Assembly: GCA_021396245.1 (NCBI GenBank)
Contig: WNYE01000088.1
Location: 62,001 to 126,000, forward strand
Source of the DNA: Sporothrix humicola
Lineage: Eukaryota > Ascomycota > Sordariomycetes > Ophiostomatales > Ophiostomataceae
Direction of reading: 5' to 3'
DNA length: 64,000 nt
The stretch's first letter is position 1. Every line of letters starts with the position of its first letter. Below the pieces are notes generated by a model. The model had not been told where the DNA came from and did not search any database. It worked only from the letters and a program-made list of their open reading frames with translations. The translations under genes and the position numbers were made by a program. Below, piece by piece: positions 1 to 10,654 of the stretch.

Positions 1-1063
1 TTCATTTATTTCCTTTGCCGTATCCCGTTTTTTGTTTGTGTCCCCGGCAAATAATATCCCGTCGAGGTGTTGTTAGCAGTTGAGGAACAGCATTGTACAC
101 CCGTAATAATGCCGAGAAGAAACGGTGACAAATGGGGATACACGGGAATGTGCATACTGGATACAGGGAATCGCAAAGAGTACATAAAAAGGACAGAGCC
201 CCTTCGATATCTCCCATCGCCGTCACTCTTCCTTCCTCATATTAACAATGTCGATTTATGCTTCTCTTTGGGCCAAGTGACGATACATCGGACGAATGTG
301 ATTGATACAGCGCTTTGCCCCGTTGAGTTTGGGCGGTCGATTGGCGACATATTAGGTGCCGTCATCCACTAAACCGAGATTGGAAACAGCGGACTTACAG
401 CGAGAAGCGTTATCTGGCGGCATGCTGAATCATCAGTCACCTTTGTTTACTCTTGAAGTAAACATGGCAGCCTGTATTTTGTCGTGACATCTCGTGATTT
501 TTGAATACTTTTCACCACCTCGTGTCTTTCGGCTCCGATGTCGTTCGCCCCTAAGACCGTGACCACTCGGTCGTTTGGCCAGCCGGCCTGGCCCGCTGTC
601 TCTGGAATGGCCCGTCGACTGAAAGACGTGGCCTGACCAGCACGTGTTTACGTCAGACTGCAATTCTAAGACTTCTTCCTGCTATCATTGTAGCCCATTG
701 TTCCGGCCAAAGAACTTGCATATCAGCTCTCCCAGGTGCGCGCCTCTTCAAACGGGGCCGGTAGTGTAAAGGCCAGGCCTCGGCCAATGGATCTGGTCGA
801 GGCCGGTCTGTCCTGAAACAGAAAAGAGACGTGTGGGTAGACAGGAAGCAGAGAAGGCTGAAAGATGTGTACAGAAAGGGATAAGACGAAAGACAAGGCT
901 AGGAGGTGCAGTCGTGAGAAAGACCAGACGAAGGAACTCTCACCAACACCGGGAACATTAGTATCCTAAAAAAGAAGCACTCAACATTGTGGCTGTGCTG
1001 AATCGAAAGTCGACACAGACGGGACGACGATGATAAAAGGCATTGTCTGTCTACGCGCTCGTC

Positions 1064-1113
1064 GAAGAAAAGGGGAAGGAGGAGGGAAAGGAGAAGGGGA
1101 AGGGAAAGGGAAG
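1064..1113 (+). repeat. 50-nt uninterrupted polypurine tract with G-runs
   Basis: Every base from 1064 to 1113 on the + strand is A or G. The last part contains four runs of three or more G (GGG, GGGG, GGG, GGG) separated by 2-9 nt. This could form a G-quadruplex or triplex. It is about 3 kb upstream of the Myb start codon. Confidence 0.8.
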
Positions 1114-2493
1114 CGAGACGCCGAGATGCGGCGCCTAATTTTGGAGAGGGCATTGATTGTTTTGGCGATGTTCTGCAGCATTGGCTGTCAGCGGTTCCAG
1201 GGCACCGGTACACCCAAATTTGCCCCATTTCCCACCAGATCTGTGTAATCCAATAGCAAGCTCTCCACGTGATGTGCCATAAATAGCACACAAAACCCAC
1301 TGGACAGTTACAGTGCCATAATAAACACTGGCGACGGCAGCGCAAAGCCTTCTTTTTCATATGGCAAATAACGGGGCAAATTAGCAGAGAAGAGAGAGAC
1401 AAGACATTGAATTTAACCCAGTCCGTCGTCGTTCTCAACTGTTTATTTCATTGTGGGAGGTTCCAAATAAAGAATTGAATTCATTGCCAGATTGCCATTC
1501 TGTCAGTTCGCGATCTTTTTTTGTCGCGCGCTTGTCAATCCTTGGCGCTCGATGCCGCTCGCTCGAATGGCGTCCATAGCGTTCTTTTTGCGTGATGGTG
1601 GACAGGGTGGACGGGGTTAGCCGCTGTAAGTCGATTACAGTGGGTTTTGGTGGATGTTGGTGGGTGTTAGTGGGCATCTCCCAAAAGGTGGATTTGTTTT
1701 GTTTCAAAGACCCTTGAGCAATGGGCGTCACGGTCTGTCATTTGTCGGTTTTTTCTGTCCTCCTCTCTCAGAGATATCTCGATCTTAAAATGCCTTCATT
1801 TTTGTAGTACAACTTTTGGTCTGCGGCGCCAGTTTCGAGTCCTTCTGCCAGTCTGTTGGCCTCTTTCGCGTCAATCGCAGCCTTGGCCCTAAAGCCTTGG
1901 GGGCTGTACGCAATATCGACAAATTGAAAGACTCCCGCTCGATCAGACGCTTTTTCTGTCTTCCTCTCTCTCCTCTGGACATCCGGCGGCAAATCTAAAT
2001 TGGCGCGTCTCTTTTTTGTCTCTTTTCTGGCTTTTCAGGCTTTTCATCTGCAGGAACACAGGGGAGCCAGCAGGACAGCGCAACACAAAAATGCAGGAAC
2101 AGGAACACAAGCCAGGAGGTAGGGTCAGTCGTGTATTTCTGGGTTTCTTTTGCTTTCCTTTCCACGGCTCGTCTACCGCGTGTCATCCCGTTCTTTTCAG
2201 TTCTGCCCCTGTTCTTAATATTCTTGTTCCTTTTCTACTGTCTTCTTTCCACTCTCCCGTCGTCTGTTCCCCGGACTTGACCTATTTTTGAACCATCTAC
2301 TCTATTTCCTTGCCGCTCCCGTCTTTTTCGCCCATTTTACTCTCCTTCAGCTCGCCAGTCGCGTCTCACGATCCTCTGACAGTCGACTGCTTTATTACTC
2401 TCACTTACTCTCACGCTTCTAACCAACAATTCCACTTCTTGCAAAACAGAAACACAAATACTTGTAATATGGCAGTCGTGCTATACCTCCATT

Positions 2494-2522
2494 GCAATAT
2501 GGGAGTGCCATTGCCATATTGC
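2494..2522. repeat. small inverted repeat (9-bp arms)
   Basis: GCAATATGG at 2494-2502 is the exact reverse complement of CCATATTGC at 2514-2522, with an 11-nt loop. A related AATATGGC lies just upstream near 2466. It sits in the leader region of the Myb gene. Function is unknown and chance is possible at this length. Confidence 0.5.
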
Positions 2523-4122
2523 CCTAGTTATTTTTACTTTTTTGTTCCTGACGTCGATCCGCGTTCTTCAACGACACTTCCTTTTTGGGTAATCGACAAA
2601 CATGTAGATTGTAGACTTCACTCACCTTGATGACAAAAAGACGAGATGATTTACAACCCGATGTCCGCGAACAATGTCGTCCTTTGATCTTTGTAAATAC
2701 AGACTTTTCCTCGCATTTTCTATCGTCTTTTCAGTCTCTATTTTGCTTGTCCTTTTGAGGGCCTCTCCCACTTACACGATACATAAAGTTAGCCGCCCGA
2801 CCTGGTCTCTTTTTCTTTTTCTCTCTCTACCCCCTACCCCCGTCCCTTCTATCCACTCTTATGCTTTTGCCTCTACACTCTCCTTGAACTTGCTTTATAC
2901 ACTCGTCATTCCTTTATTTTTAAGAGAGTCTCTCGCCTTCCCCAGACCCACCCAACGGCCATCTCAAACACCATCTAGCCGCCCAAGAAGGCCCAGATAT
3001 CGTGCTGTTATTGACAACGACAAAAAAGACATCTCAAGGCCAGCCAATATCAGAGGCCCGTTGGCCATTTACTCGTCTGTTTGGGTACACCTTTGTTTCA
3101 TCATTCGTTCTCTCTGTTCTTCTTCCGCACTCTTTTCCTCGACCAACGCTGTTTCAGATCGCCTTCCTCTCTTCATCCACCCGCTGAGAGTACTCTCATT
3201 TCCGCCGTGCATATTTTGGAGAGATAAAAATAAGTTTTACTCTCAAAAGACGACAAAAAGACAAAATACACGCGCTGCTACTACTCCAAGAGACATCTCT
3301 TACACGCCCCGCAGACGCCTTGCAGACAGGAGAGTCTTTGAGGGCATTCTCTCGTGGGCATCGTGGCAGTCGACACTACACGACACTACACTCCTTACTA
3401 TCTCTCCCTGCCATCTTGTCTCTCCTCTACTCTCACTTGCACCCTCAGCCTTCTTCCTTCTTCGGCGGCTGCTGTCCTACACTCCTTTGTCGATACACTC
3501 CAGCCTTCTCGTCTTCTTCCCCTCGTCTGTCGATCCACCAAGCGGCAACGTTTTGTTAGACGCCGTGTTGTGTATCCATCTCTCCATCTATTTTTGAACT
3601 ATTACAATCTTTTTTTGTCTTCTTCTGTTAAGCCTGTTTCATTTCATCATCAGTCGTTCTCTTCTGTCCACACATCTTCGTTCATCTACTTTGTTTATAA
3701 GAAGGCCGGCCCGGCCTTGTCCCCTCCTTTTCCGACCTTTTTCTTTTCGTTCTTTCTCTCTCCAGTCCATTTTCAAAGCATCATCACCAGCATTTTCTTT
3801 TTGTCTCTTTTGTCTTTCTTTTTTCTTTTCATCTCATATTTCTGTGTGCCGTCGTCTATTCTTCGTTTTACTTTACATTCATCTTTCGTTTGACACGAAA
3901 GCATTCTTTCACTTCTTTTTCTGTCCATCCATCATACACTTACATCGTCTTCTTTCGGTACATCCACTTACACACAACATAGTGATAATCACTAATTGCC
4001 TCTCGCTCACGACCACGCACACATCCACTCACTTTTTACTTCTTCTTCTCTTCCCTCGTTACATTCCGTCTTCTTCATCTTCCTCGTCCACTCCTTCTCT
4101 CTTCACACGTTCTCCCCCCGAC

Positions 4123-5580
4123 ATGAGCAGACTTAGCCGCACGTCCAGTGCCAGCTCCGAATCATACACTACACTCCCCGACCCTCTCGAGACGCCCTCT
4201 CCTCCCAGTCACCAGCATAGCCAACACAACCAACACAATCAACACAGCCAACACATTCGCTACCGCTCCTTCCAAGACCACCCGCACGGAATGCCTTCCT
4301 ACTACCACGGCCGTGTCAGCTCCATGTCTGGCCCTGCTGTCTCCACGAATGGCGGCGCCGTCGGCTACTACGAGCAGCTGCCGACGGACACCGTGTCTGC
4401 TGTGTCGGCCGTCTCGTCTTCGCCGGCTCCGCCTCTCGGCGGAAACATGGTTGCCCCCTACCAGCAAGACTCGTTTGCTGTCGGCCCTCCCCTGACGCTT
4501 GGCAGCAACATGCCGGCAGCCGTCGTCACATCTGGCCGTCGTCTTTCAAAAACGGGCACACGCTCTGCCAGCAACTCGTTCTCGGTGCAGCCCCCCGGCG
4601 TGGGCCGCGCCTCCTCCGGCGCTTGGTCCCCACAAGACGACGACGCTCTCCTGCAGGCCCGCGCCCGCGGCGAGAACTGGAACCAGATCCACGTCCAGTT
4701 CCACGGCAAGACGCCCAACGCCTGCCGCAAGCGCCACGAGCGGCTGATGGAGCGGCGCAACGCCAGCAACGACTTTGACGCGCGCAAGATGGAGCAGATT
4801 GCGCGCGAGTACATGAATCTGCGCAAAGAAATGTGGCTGCCGCTGGCGCAGCGGACGGGCGAGAAGTGGACGGTGGTGGAGCAAAAGTGCATGAATGCGG
4901 GCCTCAAGAATTTGCAGGGCGTCAACCGGTCGTCGTCGCGGCGGCTGCGCATCGAGCAGGGGTACGTCGGCGTCGGGATGGGCATGCCCGCCTACGCCGA
5001 AGACGACATGATGCCGAGCATGGTGGTCGGCAGCAACGGGCACGCCCACATTGTGGGGGGCAACCCGGGCCCAGGCAGCGCCGACGAGCTCCTGGACGGC
5101 CACGCCTCGCCTGGCGGTAGCACTGGCAGCAATGTCGGCGGCGGCAACCGCTCGGTGTCGGGCGGCAGCAACAGCAGCACCGTGTCGGTCCACACGCACA
5201 TGGCTCCCAGAAGACATGCCCACAGCCATTCTCATAGTCACTCCCACAGCCACAGCTACGGCCACCTCCAGGTCCCCTCATCGGCCGGCAGCCCCGGCGC
5301 CGGCCCCCAACAGGATGTCGGCTCGCCCGTCGCGTCGGCCTACCCAGACTACTACGCCACCACCAACGGCTTCCAGCAGTCGCTGCGCGCCATGGACGGT
5401 GCGACAGCCGGAAACGGTGCCGTCCCGTCCAACGGCGCCGGTGCCTCCATGGTCAGCCCCTACATGGGCCACCATCAACAGAGCCATCATCAACATCAGC
5501 AACAGTCGGCCCACCACGGCCAGCACGGCCACCGCCTGTCGCCCGACATGGGCATTGACGCGCTGCTTCACCGGCGGTGA
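4123..5580 (+). CDS. Myb/SANT-type DNA-binding protein, probable transcription factor
   Basis: A single-exon gene of 485 residues. The open frame extends upstream to 3691, but that part translates pyrimidine-rich leader. I start at the ATG at 4123 because the product from there (MSRLSRTSSASSES) looks like a normal fungal regulator N-terminus. Residues about 166-265 carry two helical Myb-like units: GAWSPQDDDALLQARARG with NWNQIHVQFHGKTPNACRKR, then DARKMEQIAREYMNLRKEMW with WLPLAQRTGEKWTVVEQKC. This fits the Myb_DNA-bind_6 type. The rest is low complexity: Gln/His/Asn repeats near residues 30-45, a Ser/Gly-rich stretch, an alternating His-Ser run at about 364-380, and a His/Gln-rich tail. Nuclear location and regulatory role are inferred. 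The target is not visible from sequence. The long leader suggests post-transcriptional control. Confidence 0.85.
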   Translation: MSRLSRTSSASSESYTTLPDPLETPSPPSHQHSQHNQHNQHSQHIRYRSFQDHPHGMPSYYHGRVSSMSGPAVSTNGGAVGYYEQLPTDTVSAVSAVSSSPAPPLGGNMVAPYQQDSFAVGPPLTLGSNMPAAVVTSGRRLSKTGTRSASNSFSVQPPGVGRASSGAWSPQDDDALLQARARGENWNQIHVQFHGKTPNACRKRHERLMERRNASNDFDARKMEQIAREYMNLRKEMWLPLAQRTGEKWTVVEQKCMNAGLKNLQGVNRSSSRRLRIEQGYVGVGMGMPAYAEDDMMPSMVVGSNGHAHIVGGNPGPGSADELLDGHASPGGSTGSNVGGGNRSVSGGSNSSTVSVHTHMAPRRHAHSHSHSHSHSHSYGHLQVPSSAGSPGAGPQQDVGSPVASAYPDYYATTNGFQQSLRAMDGATAGNGAVPSNGAGASMVSPYMGHHQQSHHQHQQQSAHHGQHGHRLSPDMGIDALLHRR

Positions 5581-6032
5581 GCCACAACAACAGTTACAGT
5601 TTTCATTTGTTATTTTCCTTTGTCTCACTTTGTTTTGTTTTCTGTCTATTTCCTCGCATTTGGGTGGTCATTTGTGTTTTTCTGACGTCTTTTGCTTGGG
5701 TGTGTTATTTTTGGGTCTGGGCGGCTATTTTCTTGTGGCGTGCGGACGTTTAATTTTCTTGTGTTTTCCTTCTTTTCTACGGCATTTCATGGGAGTAAAA
5801 CGGGACAGGTGTGTGGCGTTTACCGCGATTTGATTTACTTGGTTTTGCAGTCTTTTCCTCTGCTATTGCGCTCTGCCGCTGTACTTTTATTTTTAGCGAT
5901 GCAATCTATTACCCGTTCTTGACATCTCCCGCACACCAAGGTGAACTATGGCCGTATTTATGACGAAGAGAAGTAGTCTATTAAAATGAATGAAAGTATG
6001 TACACTCCTCGCAGGCTCCTCGTTGATTTCCT
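5581..6032. other. convergent intergenic region (3' UTRs)
   Basis: It lies between the ends of the Myb gene (+) and the secreted protein gene (-). It is T-rich on the + strand as expected for a 3' UTR, and no further gene was seen. Confidence 0.6.
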
Positions 6033-6593
6033 TTAACAGTTCAGGCTGAGAAACACCAGCTGCACCTTGTTCTCGTAGCTGCCGCTCACCGAGCAGTACA
6101 CCTCCGCACTGGTCGTCTTCGCCTCAAACGTCGTCATGAAATAGCTCCAGCCACCCTGCGACGGGATGTTGTTGGGCGTAAACGTCCACGACAGCCCGTC
6201 CGCGCCCGCGTTGATCTTGCACACCAGCACGGCGTCGCTCGACAGCGCGCCGATCGACCGAAAGTCAAAGGCAAATGTATACATTAAACCGACGCCAATG
6301 TTGGGCACCGTCTGGTACAGCGCGACGTAGCCGCCCGTCACCGTGCCGCCGTTGAACGCCGTCGTGCTCCAGCCGTCGAGCGAGCCGCTGTCAAAGTAGC
6401 CGTTTGTGACGACGTTTCTGACGCAGACGGGCTGGGGCGCGGCCGGGGTCGAGGGGGAGGGCGACGATGATGGCGCGGAAGAAGAAACCGACGAGACAGA
6501 CGAGACGGAGACCGGCATAGATGGCCGGCACTTGGAGGCAGCGACTGTATTGGCCGATGCCAGGCCGAGGGCGAGGAAGCGGAGGAACTTCAT
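6033..6593 (-). CDS. small secreted protein with carbohydrate-binding-like (galactose-binding fold) domain
   Basis: A single exon of 186 residues. The N-terminus is a clear signal peptide (MKFLRFLALGLASANTVAAS). A Ser/Pro-rich linker at about residues 27-55 follows, resembling O-glycosylated linkers. The C-terminal domain starts at about 58 with NVVTNGYFDSGSLDGWSTT, the usual opening of CBM4_9/CenC-like beta-sandwich domains. Five Cys remain in the mature protein, the last being the final residue. The ligand cannot be told from sequence. No catalytic domain is attached, so it is more likely a wall- or glycan-binding secreted protein (possibly an effector) than an enzyme. The family call is from the motif only. 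The ORF, signal peptide and linker are directly visible. Confidence 0.75.
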   Translation of the reverse strand: MKFLRFLALGLASANTVAASKCRPSMPVSVSSVSSVSSSAPSSSPSPSTPAAPQPVCVRNVVTNGYFDSGSLDGWSTTAFNGGTVTGGYVALYQTVPNIGVGLMYTFAFDFRSIGALSSDAVLVCKINAGADGLSWTFTPNNIPSQGGWSYFMTTFEAKTTSAEVYCSVSGSYENKVQLVFLSLNC

Positions 6594-7099
6594 CGTGTCG
6601 GGGAGCTCGAGTAAATAATGATGTCAACGAGGGATGGATGAAATATCGACTTGAGGTGTCAACCTCGACGAAAAGGCGATGCTTCCCTTTTCAACAAAAC
6701 ACGCGCTTCTCAACTATCGAAATTTGGACCAGTAGGAACCGTTATTCTACACAAACGCCACAAATTCTATTTTCTACTCTGGTAGGCGGTCGTGATGTCT
6801 GAACATGGTAGGTCTCCACTTGGCTTCACAAACTATTGATGTTGATTTGGGATAGGGGCCTCGGCCATTGTGCCGCTCACAACCTTATGTCTATTCTGGG
6901 CCTAGGATGTCAATAAAGTTTAGCACTCGACACGCTTCTCAAATACTTTGTACTTTGCATTTGTGCATATATTTCTCTCCGTCGGAAAGACATGACGCTT
7001 TAAAAGCAGCTTTCAAATGGAAAGATGGGATCTGCATATTATGTGCTCCGTACTCCGTAATGTGCATACCGTCCATCACTATTCCGTACATTCTCATAA
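6594..7099. other. intergenic: promoter of secreted protein gene and 3' region of transporter
   Basis: No gene seen. It contains the upstream region of the minus-strand secreted protein gene and the 3' UTR of the minus-strand transporter. Confidence 0.6.
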
Positions 7100-8903
7100 T
7101 CATGTCTTGGCCTCCTTCTCACCTTCGGCTCCGACAACATCGACTCTCTCCACCAGATTGACATCAACCTTTTCGGCCTCGACAACGCGGTGGCCGTCAG
7201 CGCTCAGGTGGACAACGACCTCGTCGCCAAACAGCTCGCCAATTTCTTCGAGGCTGAGGTTCTTTGTCTCGGGCACATAGAAATAGATCAGGACAATCGA
7301 AATCACGTTGAGGCCGACGTAGACCAGGTACATCTTCCAGCCAATGGTGCGCGAGGCCGTGGCGGCCGGCGTCGTAAAGGTGATGGCGCCCAAAAAGTAG
7401 GCAGCAAAACCCAGGGCGACGCCCTTGGCGCGGAGCGTCGTGGGAAAGATTTCGGCCACATAGACAAACTGGGGCGGATCCAGAAAGAAGCCGTAGCAGC
7501 CGACATAGATCCAGAGAAAGGCCACGGTGGCGGCGGTGCCGGCCTTGTTGGTCGAGGACACGTAGAATTTCTGGAGGACCATTTCGATGATCAACAAGCA
7601 GGTGATGACAATGTAGCCGATGACTACAGACGATTAGAAGACGAGTTCAAAATCAAAATTAACAGAGTAGCGACTCACGAAGAAGGGTTCTCCGACCGAG
7701 GCGGTCCATCAGTGCGGAGGAGACAAAGTTGGGGGCGGTGCCGATGATCGTGTAGATGCAGTAAAACAAAAGCGGGAGCCAGTCGGTCAGGCCGAGCGAG
7801 TTGTAGAGGAGGAGCTGGTAGTTGCCAATGGCCAGGATGCCGGTGCACTGCGTGGCGTACAACAAAAACATGGCCACGAGCGAGCGCCGCCGCCACGAGG
7901 GCACCGTAAACATTTTCCAGAAAGTAACATTCTCCTTCTTGTCGTGCTCGACCTGCAGCACAATCTGCTGGAACTCGGCCTGCGAGGCCTCTTCGAGGGG
8001 GTCGTCGACGGGGTCGTAGTGTAATTTTCTAAGAACCTGCCAGGCCTCGTCGCGGCGGCCCTGCCAGGCGAGCCAGCGCGGCGATTCGGGGACCCAGTAG
8101 ATGCCGCCGAGCGTGATGAGCGGGCCGACGACGCCGAGGGCCAGGAGGAGGCGGAATTGGACCCTACACCAGTCAGTAGGCAGATAATTGCGAGGGTGTG
8201 ACTTAATACGGGGCTCCGGGGACTTACATCTCATTCTTGGAAAAGTAGGTGCCGAAGCCGCAGAACGAGCACACAACGTAGCCTGTAGCCAGGCCACAGG
8301 CCGTCAGTCCATTGAGCAGACCGCGGTTGTTCTTGTTGGCGACTTCGGTAATGTACAACGAAACAAGCGTCAGACTCATGCCGAGACCCAGACCCTGGAC
8401 AAAACGCGTCGACACGAGCATGGCCACATTGACGGCGCCGGCACAGAGCGCGCCGCCGATCAGGGCGAGCAGTTGACTCAGAATGATGGTTTTCTTGCGG
8501 CCAAGCCAGTCGCCGACGAGGCCCTGTGTGATGCAGCCGAAAGCACAGCCGGCGGCGAACAAAGACTACAGGATGAGCACGAAGAAATGCAAAATGGAAA
8601 GAGGCTGGAACATACATTCACCGCACCCTGAATGGACGCGGTGTAGGCGCTGTTGGGGTCGAGTTTAAAGTAGACATAGAAGCCAGGCTCGCCAATGGCT
8701 TGGATCTGGGGATGTTAGGAAGAATACTATTTGATTTGATCTGTTGATTTCTTGACTCACGAAAATGGCAAAGGCAAAGCCATAGGTCCAGGCGCCGACG
8801 GCCACAAAGACGACCAGCTGAATAAGTTAGCAGGAGAAAAACATGTGCAGAGCAGAGGTGGTAGACATACGCCGGCCGTGAATCTGTTGATCTGTCTTCC
8901 CAT
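7100..8903 (-). CDS. MFS sugar (hexose-type) transporter
   Basis: Six exons on the minus strand: 8903-8871, 8817-8761, 8705-8616, 8565-8228, 8163-7679 and 7623-7100. They give 508 residues, normal for the sugar porter family. Introns follow GT-AG, and several have CTAAC just before the acceptor. Family motifs are intact: GDWLGRKK in the loop after helix 2, PESPRWLAWQGR after helix 6, DRLGRRT in the second half and PETKNLSLEEI after helix 12. The first exon encodes only MGRQINRFTAG; the ATG context is CCCACAATGGG. The protein should move a monosaccharide or small glycoside across the plasma membrane, probably with protons. The substrate cannot be assigned. A 12-bp tandem duplication sits about 105 bp upstream. 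Confidence 0.9.
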
Positions 8904-10654
8904 TGTGGGTTGACTCGTATTCAAAATTTGGTGGTTTTTGCAGTGGTTTTGTCGAGAGATTGTGCAAGTGTGTGATGAATAAACAGGCTGGAAGGCCACC
9001 ATACTGATCACCACACCTGTCACCACACCTGGACACGCTCTCCCTTTTATATTTACATGATTTCTGAGGAGAGCAGCGTACAGCTTCCCCTCAAGTTGTC
9101 GGCCAACAATGTCCGTTCTCCTCACTGATCATCATCTCCTCATTTGCAGTCACCTTTGTCATTCTGGCATTGTCATCCTTGCAGCTTGCAACTAGTTGCT
9201 TCTGCTCGGGTTGACGGTTTGTCGGCAGGCCGGTGTGCCGGGGTGACAAGGAGCACGTTCTCACTTGGCCAGACGAGATAGCAGATAGCAAGAGAGAAGA
9301 CAAGCCAGGAAAACTCGAGTCTTGTTCCCCGGACCCGTATAATTCAGTATTCAGCTGGCAGCAAAACGGGTCTCAGGACCACTTTCTGTGGTTTGCCAAT
9401 CGTCGGCCATGCGCCACATTTTTTTTGAGTACCATGACCTGTTTCTTTTTGCCTTTTTTCCTCTTGCTTTTATGGTTGTCCACTGGCTTCCCCGCACGGA
9501 AGTGTCCTCCCGGAGAACGATGTGCGGTCTTCAAAGGCGCCTACAGAGGACGTTCTTTACTTGCATTTCATCGAGGGTTGGTTTTGAAACCCAAATTAAA
9601 ATGATTCATCTAAATTTTGTGCTGCAAATACGTTTATTGAGATCAATTACGGCGTGTCGGTATGTCGGAGGAATTCAAGGTGATAAAGTTTGTAAATTGG
9701 ATACTCAAGGTGAGGCTGGATCTTCAATGTCCGGGGGCGGCAGCCATCCCCCCGGGATGCTCCACATATTTCCGCCTTTTTGGCGTCAGCCCAACAGGCG
9801 GCCCCAGCGGCCTCCTCAATAAAGTCTGGGGTAGAAGGGAAAATCTGGGAAAGGTAATGCTTATTCGCATGACAAGATACGACGTTTGAAATGACAATGT
9901 TTGTCCGTCTTGTTTTACCCCGGGTTTGTCGAGCGGAGAAAGTGGAGGCGGCTATGGTTATCCCCGTCTTTCCGCCTGGGGTATCGGACGTGAAAGCGAG
10001 AGCCAGATAAATAAATCAAGTCGTAGAAAGGAACAAACAAATAGACGTAGTTGTTTTCTCTCCGCACACGGAAGTGAAGCCGAGAACACGACGATCCGAA
10101 GCCGTCTGTCGAGAGCGAGGCTCAGAAACAACCTCAGACACTTCCACCCAACACGCCCCCAGGCCAAACTAATGATTCAACAACCACCACGCTGGGATCG
10201 TTCTGCCGCTTCTGGATAACTTGAAAGATCCAGAACTGTAAAAAGTGTTGCCGAAAATTGGTCTCGGGACATGCCAAATCTGCATGCGCCCATCTTCAGC
10301 CTCGCTTATTGGTGGTGTGTGGGAGGCAAGAGCTGATGCAAGGGACAGCTATTGCAGACCTTGCCATCAATGACTCGCTCCCATTGCCGCGGAAACCGTC
10401 ATCCAAGTTTACTCTCATAATGGTAAACGAACTAGTACACTTCAGCAAGAGGTGAACCGTTCTCGTCTTTGAAAGAAATGGATTGCGCCAGAGTAAAGAG
10501 AAAATAAACAATATAACACGCAAACGCCCCGTGTGTCCTTTTTCGTCTGATAAGCGTCCTAGAGGCACCCCATCTCCAGACGCATCGCATCGTAATAGCA
10601 AAAAGTAAATACAAGTAGATATACATCATCGTGATTCCATGCCCCGATCGCCGC
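8904..10654. other. intergenic between transporter and TAF6
   Basis: No supported gene. Short frames on both strands have no recognisable domains. It holds the transporter promoter on its left and the TAF6 3' UTR on its right. Confidence 0.6.
9008..9031. repeat. 12-bp perfect tandem duplication in the transporter promoter
   Basis: TCACCACACCTG occurs at 9008-9019 and again directly at 9020-9031. It lies 105-128 bp upstream of the transporter start (8903, minus strand), where an activator or repressor site would be expected. Doubling suggests a binding site but no factor can be named. Confidence 0.6.

Larger units (their letters stand above)
1..4122. other. gene-free region and long pyrimidine-rich leader of the Myb gene
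   Basis: No convincing protein gene was found. From about 1.9 kb to 4.1 kb the + strand is strongly C/T-rich, with many short open frames rich in Ser, Leu, Phe and Pro. That is the expected translation of a pyrimidine-rich leader, not of a protein. The region probably holds the promoter and a long 5' untranslated region of the Myb-type gene that starts at 4123, with several upstream ATGs. A 50-nt polypurine tract (1064-1113) and a small hairpin (2494-2522) lie within it. CACGTG occurs at 641-646 and 1266-1271. No tRNA was recognised. Confidence 0.6.

Noticed and set aside
2674..3597. 307-codon + strand frame in the Myb leader
   Set aside because: Pyrimidine-rich DNA gives Ser/Leu/Phe-rich low complexity; overlapping frames are equally open; no domain.
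4546..5265. 239-codon minus-strand frame over the Myb gene
   Set aside because: Ala/Val/His-rich antisense translation; shadow.
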